64,000 nt of DNA from Glycine soja (Eukaryota > Streptophyta > Magnoliopsida > Fabales > Fabaceae): assembly GCF_004193775.1 (NCBI RefSeq), contig NC_041005.1:4590501-4654500 (forward strand). The letters are read 5' to 3'. How positions within the stretch are numbered: the stretch's first letter is position 1; every line of letters begins with the position of its first letter. A program made the translations under genes and the position numbers. Below, piece by piece: positions 24,566-38,310 of the stretch. Under the pieces are notes generated by a model. The model did no database searches and was not told where the DNA came from. It saw only the letters and a program-made list of their open reading frames with translations.

Positions 24566-25009
24566 TTACCACTCACTGGTAATTACCTCTCTAGCCTCTT
24601 GTGGCTCCCCCTTTGAGGATCCAGGTGAAAAGCACGTGCGTGATGTTGCAAGTGGCGAAAAAGTCAAAGGCTCCTTCCTCGGAGAATCCAAAGAACGGAA
24701 AAGAAGGTGCTTCATTGCGAGAATCAAGTCAAGGGTGGGTTTGTTGGGAGGGCTAGAAGTGGAAGATCTGAACTTCATGTGGCGCTTCAGCGCTTCATCG
24801 GTGCTAACATCAACATCAACATCAACATCATCCTTCAATTTCAAACCCTCTTCCTTCACTGCCTCTGCACACAAACCACAAATCCAACGACCCTGATATC
24901 TCTCTCTAACGCCGTCAATGTAACGCGGCGTGCACTCCTCCGTTAACCCGCAGCAGTAGCACTTCACGGACCACACCGCCTCCGCCTCCATCGCCGTCGT
25001 CGCTGCCAT
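24566..25009 (-). CDS. DUF1677 family protein
   Basis: Single coding exon. The frame is open to a GTG at 25012, but the first real ATG is at 25009, giving 147 residues. Near the N-terminus lies the family hallmark: six cysteines arranged as KCYCCG (residues 16-21), ECTP (25-28) and WICGLCAEAVKEE (42-54), probably a zinc-binding fold. A short Asp-Val repeat (about residues 61-68) comes from a GATGTT repeat at 24807-24830. The rest is rich in Ser and Pro and looks disordered. The family is plant-specific and its function is unknown to me. Just upstream, CTCAG before GGTGATGG on the minus strand looks like a splice acceptor, so an intron in the 5' UTR is possible. Confidence 0.85.
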   Translation of the reverse strand: MAATTAMEAEAVWSVKCYCCGLTEECTPRYIDGVRERYQGRWICGLCAEAVKEEGLKLKDDVDVDVDVSTDEALKRHMKFRSSTSSPPNKPTLDLILAMKHLLFRSLDSPRKEPLTFSPLATSRTCFSPGSSKGEPQEAREVITSEW

Positions 25010-28000
25010 CACCCTGAGACTCGTAAATTTTCAAAAGCACAACCAATGTTAGGACTAACGAAATGTTTCCAAGGAAAACATAGTAATAATAACTAATTAA
25101 GGATGCAAGAATAAATACGGTAAAGAATTTCTTAAATTTGAAAAAGGAAAATTAGTATTAAAATTACCGTGTTGCTGTATATTAAGCAATGCAATTAAAT
25201 GGGGGAGCAGAATCGAAATCAATAAATTGCAATGATGATATTTAAATTTGAGTGAAGAAGAATTATCTCTTTCTCCCACCCAATCTCGCCGCCGAAAAGC
25301 ACAACACCGAATAACGTATGGTGCATATCGCAGAGCCTTAATAGGCTCCACTGAGATTCTCAGAATCCAATTTAGTGAAAGAAAAAATAGAAAGTGCACT
25401 GGTTTTTCTCTTTCATATAGATCTGTGTTTGCCTTCGGAAGAAAGAGCGTTTAGATAGATTGAATATTGATAGGTGTCTATCTATCTATACTCGTGGAGC
25501 ATCTTTGTTCTTAGCCTTTATGTTTACTTAACAGTAATTTACTGAATTAATGTTTTCAAAAATATCATCAAACAGACTTTTATGTGATTGATTCCGCTTA
25601 ATCACATCTCTTGAATTTGACTATTTATATGTCCTTGTATTAAATATTTAAAATAAAAAAATTTATTATTCATAATATTCTCATCCAACGAATAGAACTG
25701 TGTCTAAATCTTGACCAAAAATTAATGCTTTCCAAATTTAACCCAAATTGTCAAACGAGTATTTTCCAATCATTGCCAATTTCGTGGCAGTGCCACGGTA
25801 AGATCCGAATTTCAAGACTTAATTTTCTTGCGTGCTGCTTGCTCACAGTAAGATACCTCTGCACCCGCTGATCGTGCCGTTGATAAAATAATGGGACGCC
25901 ACGTGGGGTTATGCAATTGGAAAATGAGGAGGTTTTGTTGTGGAGTGTGGGACAATCGATCTCAGCTTCTTGGGAGTTGCGAGCTGTGGTGGGAGTGGGA
26001 GATTACTGACATTGCCAGCTGTCACGACAACCACCTTTCTCCAATTCTCCGTTACATTGAAAACGTGCAATTCACGATAAATTCTTCGCTAACTCCTGGT
26101 TTTATTCTAAATTGAATGTTATTCAACCACACTATCCATTTTTTTTTTTGGAATATTATTAGAATTAATTATGATTCCATTGTAATTTTAATCAATTAAA
26201 TTGAGCACAATTAGTAATTTTAATGTTTAATTCGATTTTAAAACACGGTTATAAACATTTTAAACAGTGGCAATTTATAAAGGTATTTAAAAAATATTTA
26301 CGATTGTCAAATTTCTTTTTTTAATAACTTTTCCATGTATAATTTTTACATTAATAGTATATTAAAATTAAAACGTTTCTGATTATCTTCAATTTATTAA
26401 ATATTTGGTTATGGACATGTTTGTTTAAAATTAAAAATGTACTTCTGAAAATTTTAACTTTTTTAAAAAGTGTTTTTAAAGACTAAATAAGATTTGTTTC
26501 TTTTAAAAAATGCTTTTTCAAATAAAAACTATTTAACCAACATACCAAAAGAGTAAAAAAAAAAAATTATTTCATTAAAGAGAATGTCATTCTCTTTTAC
26601 AAATAAGCTTAAACATAACATTTAGAATTTGATAGTATATTAAAAAAAATAGAATCTGATATCATTTTCGTGAATTATATTTTAAATTCTTAATGAAGCG
26701 AGTATGATAACTAGTAATGCTAAATCTTATTCACTAAACTAGATCCACTTGATTAATTTTTTTTATTAAATAAGAAATTAATCTATGCACTGATTATATA
26801 AAAAAATACTATCATTAAATTAAAAAGTTATCATGCATAAATAATTTTTATAAAAGTTATTTAAATTATTCTCTCGTGGTATGTAAATATTGTAAGATTT
26901 TTTATTGTGTCAACCAATGCAGGAATGGTCAACTTGTGAAGGAGAGAATGTATTTGTTTTGTTTTATGGCGTTCATGTCACGCGTGCCAAGTGTGCCTTG
27001 CCACCTGCCACTTGTGCTTTTGCACATGACGCACCAACACCCTTTTGGTTTGATTCGTTTCAAGCTTATGCTGCCAGCTCACTTAAGAATACAAGATAAA
27101 ATGATAAAAATTAGGAAAAGAATATCTATTAAAAAAAATAGAAACAGAATTATTCAATTAGTATTATTGTTATTAGCTTTTCTAAGTAATACTCTTCGTG
27201 CAAAATTAGGAGATCGAATGTCTGATTACTAAGTTTTTTCTAAGATATCTGATTACTATGTTTTCCATTATGCTAAGTAACGTTTAAGAGATAATTACTT
27301 TTTTTAAAAAAAATTAACACTTAAATCAAATTACTTCAAATAAAAATTGATTATAAAATTAAATAAAACGGAATTATAAGTAAATTGAACCTAAGAGGTG
27401 ATTATTTTGTTTTAATTAAGACTTAAATCAAACAGCAATAATTATTATAAGCGGATGTGTTCTAGACATATTAGTCATGTGACATAATAACATCATCCTT
27501 AGCGTAGTGTTTTGCGCTTATGGGTTTCTTCAAGAGTTTAGACTCTCGTGTTTGAACTTAGAAACCATATTAACTTGAGTCGGAGTGTTAGTTATTAGAT
27601 TTGAGCCCTAAATGTCGACTCAGAAAATATTCAATTCGTTGCTTCTGTTCTTTTTTATGTATATAAATTTGTAGTCATTAAATAGAAGTTTGAAAAATTA
27701 GCAATATTTCTAGCTAGCAAACACTAAAATAAAATAATGAATTGCGTCTAAAATACTTTTTTTTTCTTTTCTAGTCACATAGGACATATAATTATCATTA
27801 AGAACATAAATGGTTTAGTGATTTGCTCGATTGACAATTTCTTTCTATTTCAGTCCGTATAATAAAACTTCAATTCATTGAACATGTTCTTCAATCTTCA
27901 ATGTCTTCTCTGCGTAAAGCAGTTAGAAGGCAGTTTCATGTGATGTACTTTAGAACAAATCATGTGTTGATAAGAAAAAATCAAGTGTCTTAACTTGTTG

Positions 28001-31000
28001 GAAAACCTTTGGAAAAGAATGAAGGCGGCGAACATTCACATGTACAGAGGTTGAAGTAATATAAAACAAGCCGAATTGGCATTGCTAATGATGAGAACAA
28101 AATTCCGTGTCTAAGAAAAACTAACGAAGATTTAGATAAGTATTAAAAAAAATGAAGAACACTTCCTCTTCATTACCATCTAATCCTACAAGCATTGTTA
28201 ATTTGTAAGTAACACGTTTCTGTGCTGAGTGCACGATTCAAATCAGTTCATCCAGAATATTGATTACTTTTTTTTATTTCAAAACGCTTACACACAGATT
28301 GAACCTTGTCGATACACTTGCTTATATGTCCTTCGAAAGATTTTCTGTGTGTTTTACTTTTTACGTTTTATTATTCCACTATTTGTATGAATGCGGTAGA
28401 AATAAATTAAAATTTAAAAATGAATAAGAAATAAAAGCATATTTTATTGTTTGATTAAAAAAAATGAAGCATGCACACATACAGAAAAATATTTTAGTGG
28501 AGAGTATACGATATAGAGAGATATAGAAAAAACATATTCTTATTAATTTTCTTACTTGTTCTTATAAATGATTTAAAATTATTGTTTTTTAATTGAACTT
28601 ACAAGAAAAATTAATATTTTTCCCTTTTCATTTACATAATAAAAGAAAAACAAATTGTTTCCCCTTTTTGTGTTTAAATTTTCTTTCATGTTGTGTTAAT
28701 TGTAATTGTGACACATTAGGTATCATAATTGTGAGGTTTTAATACCATAATCTTACGTTTTAATTGTGTTAATTGAGTCTCCTAGGTTCATATTCCAATA
28801 TTTTTTGTTTTAGAATAAACAATTTTGATTCTTCTAAAAAAATTAAACTCATAATCTTTTATTTAAAAATAAAATAATAGACATTTCATTTTATTAGTTA
28901 ATTTTATAAATAATATTTTAAATGTATCATAAGTTAAGAAATATTATTATTTTTTATTATAAAAATCTATAATTTATATTTAATATTTAATTTTACAAGT
29001 ATTTATTTTTATTATAATTTTTTTTAATATAAATAACAAATTATTATATATAAAATTTTGTTCTTATTTTATTATATTTTTTAAAAAATTACATAAAACT
29101 AATATTACATTATTTAAAAATTATTTTATGTAATTTATACAAATTGTATAAAATTAAATAATATTTAAAATATTTTAAAAAATAAAAACTATTAATCTTT
29201 ATAATTAAAATAAAAATTTATATTATTTATATATAAAAATAAATTTACACTATTTTTATAAATTAAAAAATAATTTATATAAATAATTTACATATTAATT
29301 TAATTTATGTAATTTTCTTGATTTATATAATTGATGTTAAAAAATTATTTATTAAATAATTTTTTAAAATTAAATCTAAAATATTAACATGTAAGTTTCC
29401 TAAAAAATTAAATATTAAACTTTATTAATTTATATAATTAGAATAAAAATAATTTATATATTAAAATAAATTTATTTGTATAATTTACGTAATAATTAAT
29501 GTAACTATATTGATTTATGTAATCAGAATAAAAATAATTTGTATATTAAAATAGTTTAAAAAATAATTTATGTAAATAGTTATATATTAATTTATGAAAA
29601 TGAATTATAAATTGATAATGTTAAAATAAAAATATTAAATTATTCAAAATAGAAATGTATAAAATGATATAAAATATAATTAAAAATTTTATATATTAAA
29701 TTTTTAAAAAAATTTGTAAAATTTTATAATTTGAAAAAAAATCTTGACTAATAATATATATAATATAATGTTTATAAATTAAACTAAATAAAATAAATGT
29801 TTTAATGTTTTATTATCTTATTTTTAAATAAAAAATTGTGAATTCAACTAGATTAACTAATGACATGTGATATTTACATGATAACATTAAAATGATGTCA
29901 TGCTATACCTAATATATCAATTTAAAGTACTATCAATAAATGATTAAATTAACTAAAATGTAAGAAATAGAAAAAGATAAATGTAAATAAAATAGAGGAT
30001 TGAACCAAAATTACTATTGTAAAAAAAGAATAAGAAGACTAATATTTATAATTTAAAATAGGAGATCAAATTATGAATTTAACAAAAAATAATTAAAATT
30101 ATATTTAAACCTAACTTTTAATTATACTTGGTATGAAATTTGGGGTGCAGAGCTTGAGTTACTTGCTATTGAAGGTATTTTCGAGGTTATTTATAGAAAT
30201 TAATTAGATAATGTGCTAGTGACGTAAAACTTTATAAAAATTAAATATATAATACGAGTCTACTTTAAATACTAAACAAAGATATACTTACATTTGATTT
30301 TTACTTTTCAAAACCTATTTACCCTTTAAATAATAGGTTGAATATAAATTGTCTTTATATTTTGGTACTTTTTATTTTGATTGAATTTCAAAAGTTTTAT
30401 TTTCATTTATATTTTTGAAGAATTTTGTTTTTAGGACTTTTAGTTGTTTTTCCTAAAGCTAAACTTAGATCAAACCATGAAATAATTGAGCTATAAAAAA
30501 TCTACCTTTAATTTAAACTCAAAATTGAAATTTGTTCAAGACCTATATTTTATTGGATAAGCATGGGTTCCAAACCCACTTGAACTGTCTCGCTCCCTCT
30601 TGAAAAACACTATTTATGAAGAAAATTTATAGAATTTTGTTAATTGAAAGAAAAAAAGGGCTATTAAGTGGAGTAGTATTCTCTCCAATCTCGAATACCA
30701 GCAACAAAAATATTTTCTTCTTAATAAGTGTAAAATATATTTACCCAAGTAAATATTAAGGAAAAACAAAAGAGGGTTGAGGTTACTTTCTTCCCAAATC
30801 CCAGTCAGGCAGATCTAATTAATTCATTGAATAATTGTGAACAGTATACAGTAAAGAGTGTGATTTTGTAGAGAGCCAGAGAGGTCAAATCGAGTGGCCA
30901 AAGGTTGGGTGTCTTGTTTCGTATTTTTGTGGTGCTGCTGCTGGTATTGGCTAAGAGGCTTTCAAACAGAATCCATTGAGAGAAAAAAAAAAAAAGATGT

Positions 31001-31100
31001 AAGAGAGAGAAGAAGGAAACCCCAACCCAATAATCATACTCGTACTTGGGATGATATTGGATCATCTCAACCTCAATTTTCTACAATATTAAATAAACAA
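25010..31100. other. Long AT-rich intergenic region
   Basis: About 6 kb without a supported gene. The DUF1677 promoter should lie at 25010-26000, and it includes a G-box core CACGTG at 25900-25905. From about 28650 to 30120 the sequence is extremely A/T rich and resembles the element at 36917-38686. Small open frames (for example 25891-26115 and 26876-27232) show no family resemblance. Confidence 0.5.
28690..30115. repeat. AT-rich repeat related to the 36.9-38.7 kb element
   Basis: Its interior (for example 28845-29000) aligns by eye with 37061-37230: both contain AATTAAACTCAT, a GATTTATAAAT-type block and a TATTTAATAT run. Its right end near 30115 carries ATTAAAATTATATTTAAACC, similar to the end at 38686. 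Borders are uncertain. Confidence 0.45.
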
Positions 31101-31146
31101 TCACCTTCATTTTTTTTTTCTCCTCTTCATTTCTGATCTCATCCCC

Positions 31147-31174
31147 ATGGATCCCTTTGATTTAATACGCGAAG
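31147..31174 (+). promoter_or_regulatory. Leader ATG (possible uORF) of the CID7-like gene
   Basis: An ATG in good context opens a nine-codon frame, followed by the donor GAAG|GTATAT. Joined to either plausible acceptor before 32125, it does not continue into the main frame, so it looks like an upstream ORF in a first, noncoding exon. Confidence 0.45.
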
Positions 31175-31175
31175 G

Positions 31176-31206
<31 letters not shown>

Positions 31207-32124
31207 ACTCCCATTTGTTTCAGATCTTTTTCTTACGCTTCTCATTAATTTATATATCTTTCATCTCTTTCTTTCTGCGAATTGCAGCTTTGGAATTACT
31301 GTTATTGTTGTTGTTATGTGCTTTTTTTGGTCTATTTTCTTAGTCGTTGAATTGCGCAAGATCTCTTTTTGAAGTTCGCGGCTTCTGTATTGGAAGGTTG
31401 TGTTCTTTGCGCGCTCGAGCTTTGACTCGTTCGCTGTTATTCCTGTCTTGGTTAATGTTAGTGTCAAATTCGGGTTTGAATGTTCTAGGTTTTGATTTTT
31501 TTTTTTAAACGTGTTATTGGGGTTTCTATGTAGGTACTGGTCGGGAATTCTGTGTATTGTTTAATTTCTCTTGGAAGTTGTTTTGTGACATTTTCTGTTA
31601 TTTAGTACGAAATATTTTTTAGGGTTTTAATCCTTCCTGCTTCAGTTCTGAATTTGGTCAGTGTTCTCAGGAACTTATTCGGGTGTATGTAATGTAAGTT
31701 TTGCTATAATTTCCTTAATTTGCGCTGGTTCCTTTTTTGTACAGTTTACCATTATCGGATTCACTTCCAAATTAAAGTGACGAAAAATGGCAAGCTATAT
31801 TTCATTGCCGTGATAATGAAAAATAGTAGTAACTGCAGTTCTATAGTGGGTTATTTATTTGGCACTTTTTTTATGTTATATGGGATATTATTGAAATTAT
31901 CTATTGGATGATGTATGGAAATTTTGTGGTGATTTTTTATTTTATTTTTATAAATCCCCCCCCCCCCCCCCCCCCCCCGTTCTTTTTATAGCAGTTTGGT
32001 TAATCAACGAGCATGATCAAATTGAACCATTTTCAGGGTTTGGTTGAGGCTGACTGGACATGCGCTGTTACTACTTTTAAAGTCTGTTTATGCTGTAGTT
32101 ATTTTGTCCATATTTTAGTTAATA
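31175..32124 (+). other. Leader intron of the CID7-like gene
   Basis: T-rich plant intron with a (TA)n start at 31175-31196 and an uninterrupted run of 23 C at 31956-31978. The acceptor is probably the TTTTAG at about 32113-32118, leaving a few leader bases before the ATG at 32125. Confidence 0.5.
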
Positions 32125-35100
32125 ATGAACTTATCCAAGAAAGGACCCCTAAGGGATGCAAAGCTATTAAGCCCAAACAAGGCAACAACTCTGAATCCAA
32201 ATGCAGCAGAGTTTGTTCCTTTTGCCCTCAGATCATCGTCATTATCTGGAACTACCAGCTCGGTAGATGCAACAGCAAAGCTTTCTGCTGCTGGAGCTCT
32301 TGGGAAAGCAGTTTTTGATAGATCAGAATCATCCATTTCAAATAATTCTGATGATGAGGTACACCAATACTGGCGATGTCAGCTCCCTGATGATATCACC
32401 CCTGATTTCAAGGTCATGGGAGAAGATGAGTCTCGAGTTCTTGATGATCTTTCTTTAGCAGGCTTATCCATACATGATGACAATGAAGCCTCCAGGTTTC
32501 CTTCTTCTAAAGGAAGTAAATATATTATAAATGAGCAGGAGGAAATATCTCAACAGCATGTTAATGGCAATAGCTTGGCAGATAAACTAGGGTTTTCCAA
32601 TTCAAGCTACAGGGAGGACCCATCTTCTGGAAGCTTTTTGAATGTTCTGGCAAAGCCTTGGGAGGGGCCAATTGGGAGTGCTGACCAGTGTATTAGCAGT
32701 GGTCAAGAGGGCCTTACTTATGATGACAACTCTATACATGGATACTTAAATGATGTTTTGGTTGAAAATGCAATTGTGGATGATACTGATCTGAATCCTT
32801 TGGAGTTTTTAGCTTCCCTGTTCCCTGGTTTTGCAGCAGAAAGCCTTGCGGAAGCTTACTTTGCTAATGGATGTGATTTACATCTGACCACTGAGATGCT
32901 CAATCAGTTAGAGGTAGGTTGATTTTCACATAATAACTGAACTGTGGTCAAATTATGGTTCCTTATAAGCTCCTTCTCATGCATTTGACTGTGAAAATGT
33001 ATGTGTTGTCAGTTACATTTATGCACAATATCTATCTCCTGCTTGTTGCAGTGCAGTATGCTCTTGAGCATTTGAGTAAACTTCTCTACAAACACTTTTA
33101 GCAGAAGAAAATTAAATGAATTGAAGTATAATGAATCAAACTTTTCCCATGACTGTTAAAATCAACTCACACACCTCAATTGTTTTAGAAGTTCCGCTCA
33201 TGTAACTTTTCCATGAGTTGATTTTAGTTTTTGGTAAAAGTTTAACTCATTTTACCTCCTTGATTCGTTTTTTCTTCTTCTCTTGTATAAGTTTGTCCAA
33301 ATTTGCTCTTAGTACAATACTAAGTCTGATGGCATGGATGCTAAGTATTTAGAGCAATACCTGTGCCTTGTTTTGGCAGGGAAGATCCGGCTCCCTATAA
33401 AGTTGTGAGGTGATTCAAGTGCAACCTACCTAGCTTCCAGTTCCTAATCGCTGTTGCCTGGTACTGGGGGGAGCGGTTGTTAGAAATAATCTTATTTTTC
33501 AATTTTGATCTACACTCTTTTTGAGTTTAATTTTGTGATAACAGTCCTCTGCAGCATGTTATCCAGGGCCATTGGCATTTATTAACATTTTGTTAGATAC
33601 ATATAATTATGTATTGGTATATGATCAAGTAGTACAATTAGTTCTCCATTCCATGAATACCATAGTCATCTCTTATGATTATTTCCTATTTCTATGGAAT
33701 ATTTTTTAATCTAGGAACTTTATGTTGATAATCTCCCTTTCCCCCCCAACAAATTTGTAGCTTCAAGTTGATGGCGGTTTCAATCAGAATCTGAATTCAA
33801 AGACTCTGTCAGCTCCCAATCTCAGTGCAATGGACTACCCTGCACTTACTTCACCAGATGGCCAGACTGCTTCAGTAAAATATGTGGTTGATAATGTCCA
33901 ACAAAGTGGCAATCCTTACCGATCATTTGACAGTGATGTGCTGCTTTTCAAATCTGGCTCTTCAGTTCCATCTGGGGGTGGTGCTATTGAATTTGCTTCA
34001 GCTGTTAGGAAGTTGGCTTCTCAGGATTCTGGTGGTATTTGGAAGTATGAAAAAAATGGCTCTGGTGATGCTGCTATCGGCTCAAGTAGGACTTCAAATG
34101 TTCTGGCTAGTGATTACAATGGTGGACAGGGGAGAGCACACTTTGTTGATCGGTTACAGAACGTTGGTTCAGCTCGGGCAGCTCCTGTTTGGCTTGAAAC
34201 CAGTGATGCAGTTGGTAAATACTTATGTTTATATGCTTCAATTGTGGGATGTATTCTCTGTCCATTATTTTCTTTAACAATTTTGCATGGCAGCAAATAT
34301 GTTTTCAGAGCTGCGGGAAGAGGCTCGCGATCATGCATGCTTACGTAATGCATATTTTGAGCAGGTGTGTCTTCAATTCATGCTTTGATGAAGTCACTGG
34401 CAATTAGAATATGAAATAATGGTTATTTTGGCTTCACACCTCTTACTTGGATCTATTGACACATTCCCTTGACTTTCTCAGCTCATATTAGTGTGTGTGT
34501 GTGTGTTTATCTTTGGATATTCAAGTTGACACTGTAGATTCAATAAGAGCTGTTGTTGGGCTGATACCAGTTCAAGAATAAACAACAAAGTCTCTTATTG
34601 AGTCATTTGTTTTTGAATCTATTTGACTTTTTTTTTTAAAGTTTAATTGGATTTTAATTTGAAAACAGGCACAGCAAGCCTATCTAATTGGTGATAAAGC
34701 CCTAGCAAAGGAACTAAGTGCTAAAGGGCAACTGCACAACATGCATATGAAGGCTGCTCATGGAAAAGCTCAAGAATCCATTTACCGCCAGAGGTTTGTT
34801 GTTCCCCAATGCTTTCATTCCTGCTCTCCATGTAAGTTTGGATATAAAAAAAGTTTATATGATGTTACCACCATATTTTGCTGGCCCCACAACCTGTATA
34901 TATTTATTGACATGAAAGAATTCCTTTTGTTTGGCGAGCTGGCTCTACCCCTTTTGATTGTAAACATATTTTTATTTTTTTCCCCCTTAAATATTTTTTA
35001 TGCCAATTACTTGTTATTGAGAAGGACAATAATTGTCTCTCGCCTATTTAAGAGGTGTGAACAATCTGAACCCTTCAAATAGAATTTTGTGATGCTAATT

Positions 35101-35653
35101 TGTTACCCGTTTGCTTCTAAAGAAAACTGTATGAAGCATGAGTGTATTTTAACTCCATGGAGAACATATACTGCACTAAGTTGCTGCAGCTCTTCCTTTT
35201 TCTTTGTCACATGTACAGGCTGCCTAACTGTTTATTTCTGGAATGATTACCGAGTCCTATACTCCCATGCCATATCACTGTATGAACCAGAATGTTTATT
35301 TACATTGTTTGTTGGGTTCTGCCTCAGTCATTGCAAGTGTTGCTTTTTTCAGAAATCCAGTTGCTCCAGAGGTGCAGGGCAATGGAAGAGGAAATGAGAG
35401 GATAGTAGACCTACATGGGTTGCACGCAAGTGAAGCCATTCATGTGCTGAAACATGAGTTGAGTGTGCTGAAAAGCACTGCCATAGCTGCCGAGCAGCGT
35501 TTGCAGGTTTATATTCTTGTGGGGACAGGTCATCATACCAGGGGTTCTCGCACTCCTGCGAGACTTCCAATAGCTGTACAGCGTTTTCTTCTTGAAGAGG
35601 GCATTGACTTCATGGAAACTCAGCCAGGCCTACTACGTGTTGTGATATATTGA
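32125..35653 (+). CDS. CID7: PABP-interacting protein with PAM2, CUE, DUF1771 and SMR domains (CID7-like)
   Basis: Five coding exons: 32125-32913, 33761-34214, 34294-34364, 34669-34793 and 35353-35653. They total 1740 bases, or 579 residues, and all junctions keep frame. In order: a PAM2 motif (TLNPNAAEFVPFAL, residues 22-35), which binds the MLLE domain of poly(A)-binding protein; an acidic Ser-rich linker; a CUE ubiquitin-binding-type domain (223-263); a second linker; DUF1771 (about 423-480, with EEARDHACLRNAYFEQA); and a C-terminal SMR domain starting at VDLHGLH (about 498). Arabidopsis CID5/6/7 have this PAM2-CUE layout, and CID7 adds DUF1771-SMR. The likely role is in mRNA translation or decay, possibly with RNA nicking by the SMR domain as in relatives. 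The start is chosen because it precedes PAM2 as in that family and lies just after an acceptor. Confidence 0.9.
33100..33290. repeat. Inverted-repeat (MITE-like) sequence in CID7 intron
   Basis: AATCAACTCA-type sequence near 33162 and TGAGTTGATTTTAG near 33215 face each other. The flanking GAATCAAACTTTTCCCATGA pairs with the complement of GTAAAAGTTTAACTC...GATTC. The borders are not exact. Confidence 0.4.
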
Positions 35654-36518
35654 ACCAGCCAAGAATGTGTACAAGTTTTTTGACACAGTATAAAGTCCAC
35701 CAACACGGACATTTTAGTTATTGTTGTATCTGTATATGCCCGAAGAACAGGAAAAAAAAAGAAGAAAAAAACAGTTAGGGGAGAAGGAAAGAGAAGGGTT
35801 GTAGCAGAATTGTATCGTTAAGGTTTAGGGGCAGCGTCATTTTCCTTCCGTTAATTTTGTACCCTAATTTTTTTTTTTTATTCAGATGTAACTGATAGAA
35901 TTCAATTACCCTATAGAACAATTGATTTTCCAAATTAGATTCAATGCCAAACAATTTATATCTCGCAACCTTGCAAATTAGACTCAATTACGCGATAGAA
36001 CAATTTATTACTATATACGATTTATTTTAATGGTGAGAAGAATTCCATGTAGTCACAAAAGTGACAATCCATCTCCCACTGCAATGATCATGGCCTTGGT
36101 ATTATCCCGGAGATGAGAACCTTGTCATGTTAATAATGATTCCAGCAAGGTTGAGAGAGACATACTATTTACTAGTCTCACGCAGATAATAGTCTCAACT
36201 CTCAGGTGTGTCTCTTTCATGTATGTTCCTTACTAGCACGAGAGATTCAAACTGGGTTTAAATTTACATTGTTTACCTAAACACAAGTTTTGCTTGGAGT
36301 AACCCTCCAATTTCATCTCATAGAAATAAATAAAAAACTTATAATTTTGTTTTTGGTAAAGTAGGAAAACAAAGACAGAAAAAAGAAATTACAAAGTAGA
36401 CAGATCAAGCTGTAATTAGGCAAGAATGCCAACAGGGGATCAAACCAAGCTCCTATATTTGAGGAAGAGGACATTCTTTTTAATCTGATAATATTTTTGA
36501 AACACCGATTAGCTGGAT
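35654..36518. other. CID7 3' region and spacer
   Basis: The 3' UTR is on the left; beyond it I see no gene. Confidence 0.5.
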
Positions 36519-36855
36519 GCATGATTTTATCATTTTTCACTTGGAAAATAGGAAAAATGATAATTTTTTTGGTACATATGAAAAATATTACTTTATCAAA
36601 ACGATTGTTCTATGACAATTTTTTAATTGAAAACATGTGAAAAAAATTATATAGTAAGAAAATAAAAAATACATGTTCGTATCGTATGCATAATTTTATC
36701 ATTTTTAACTTCGAAAGATAGGAAAAATTTACTTTTTTTGGTACATCTGAAAAAAATTACTTTATCAAAACAGTCTATGACAATTTTTTTAATTGAAAAC
36801 ATGTGAAAAAAATTATATAGTAAGAAAATAAATAATACATGTTCCTATGGTATAA
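36519..36855. repeat. Tandem duplication of a ~169-bp unit
   Basis: Unit 1 (36519-36687) and unit 2 (36688 to about 36855) are about 90% alike by eye. Both run from GCATxATTTTATCATTTTT through GAAAACATGTGAAAAAAATT to the ATACATGTTC end. Confidence 0.88.
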
Positions 36856-36916
36856 AGATTTACCATGTCATTATCTAATTAAAAATTACTCTTTAAAATA
36901 ATTTTATTAATTTTTA

Positions 36917-38254
36917 GGCTAAATTGTAATTTTGATTTTCTTATAATTTTAAATCTACGATTTTGATTCTTCTATGTTTAAATCAAGACATTTAGTCTCT
37001 TATTTTTCACATTGAGTAATTTTGATTTTTTAGTTGATCATCTATAATCAAACATTGATTTTAGAATTAAACTCATGACATTTTATTCAAAAATAAGATA
37101 ATAAACTATCAAGACACTTGTTTTGTTTAATTAACTTTATAAATATTATTTTGTATATATCATTAGTCAAGAGTTATCAATTTTTTTCGAATTATAAAAA
37201 TTTATAAATTAATAAATATTTAATATATAATTTTATTTTATATTATGGTATATATTTTAATTTTGAATATTTTACATATTTTAATTTTAATTTTACAAAT
37301 TAATATATAAATTATTTTTAATCTAATTATATAAATCAAAATAATTACATCAATCAATATGTAAATTATACAAATTAATTAAATTTATTTTAATGTGTAA
37401 ATTATTTTTATTCTAATTATATAAATTAATAAAATTATAATATTTGATTTTTTAAGGAAACTTACTTGTTAATATTTTCATTTTAACTGTAAGAAAATTA
37501 TTTAGTAAATAACTTATTAATAACAATTATTTAAATAAATAAAATTACACATGTAAATTACTTTATTTAATTTATAAAAATTATGTAAATTTATTTGTAT
37601 CTATAAATAATACAAGTTTTTATATTAATTATGAAAATTAATAAATTTTTAATTTTAGGACTGTTTAAATATTATTTTAAATTTACGTAGTTTGTATAAA
37701 TTACATAAAATAATTTTTGTAAAATATATATATATATATATATGAGTGTGTGTATATATGTATGATAGATGATGATGTTTCACATGAGATTGACTTTTTT
37801 TTATGTGAGAATAAAAATCTTATCTTTATTCGTTAGTTTAAAATTAAAGTCTTGTTTAATCATAAAATTTCTATCAGATCTACCAAACAAAAAATTAAAT
37901 ATTTAAAACATTTAATTTATGTCAAGATCGTCACTATAATCATCCTCATTGTTGCAATTACCACCACCATGATCATCATCATGACTACCAATGTTGACAC
38001 TAACATGTCACCAATGTCGTGATTGTCACCATGACTATCAATGGTGATCATGATAGTGATGTTGTGGTGATGGTGGTAGTTGTAGTGATGATCTTGACAT
38101 AAATTAAATATTTAAAATATTTAATTGTCTAGTTCTTATAGAAATTTTATGATAAATTTAAATTTAAAATGTGTTAACCTTACATTTCAATCTTAATCAA
38201 TCTAAGATGATGATGACTTTTCTCACACGAGAATCATCCTTATATGATACGTCA

Positions 38255-38310
<56 letters not shown>

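Noticed and set aside
25891..27232. Open frames of 74 and 118 codons in the spacer
   Set aside because: No motif, atypical codon use and no splice or promoter context.
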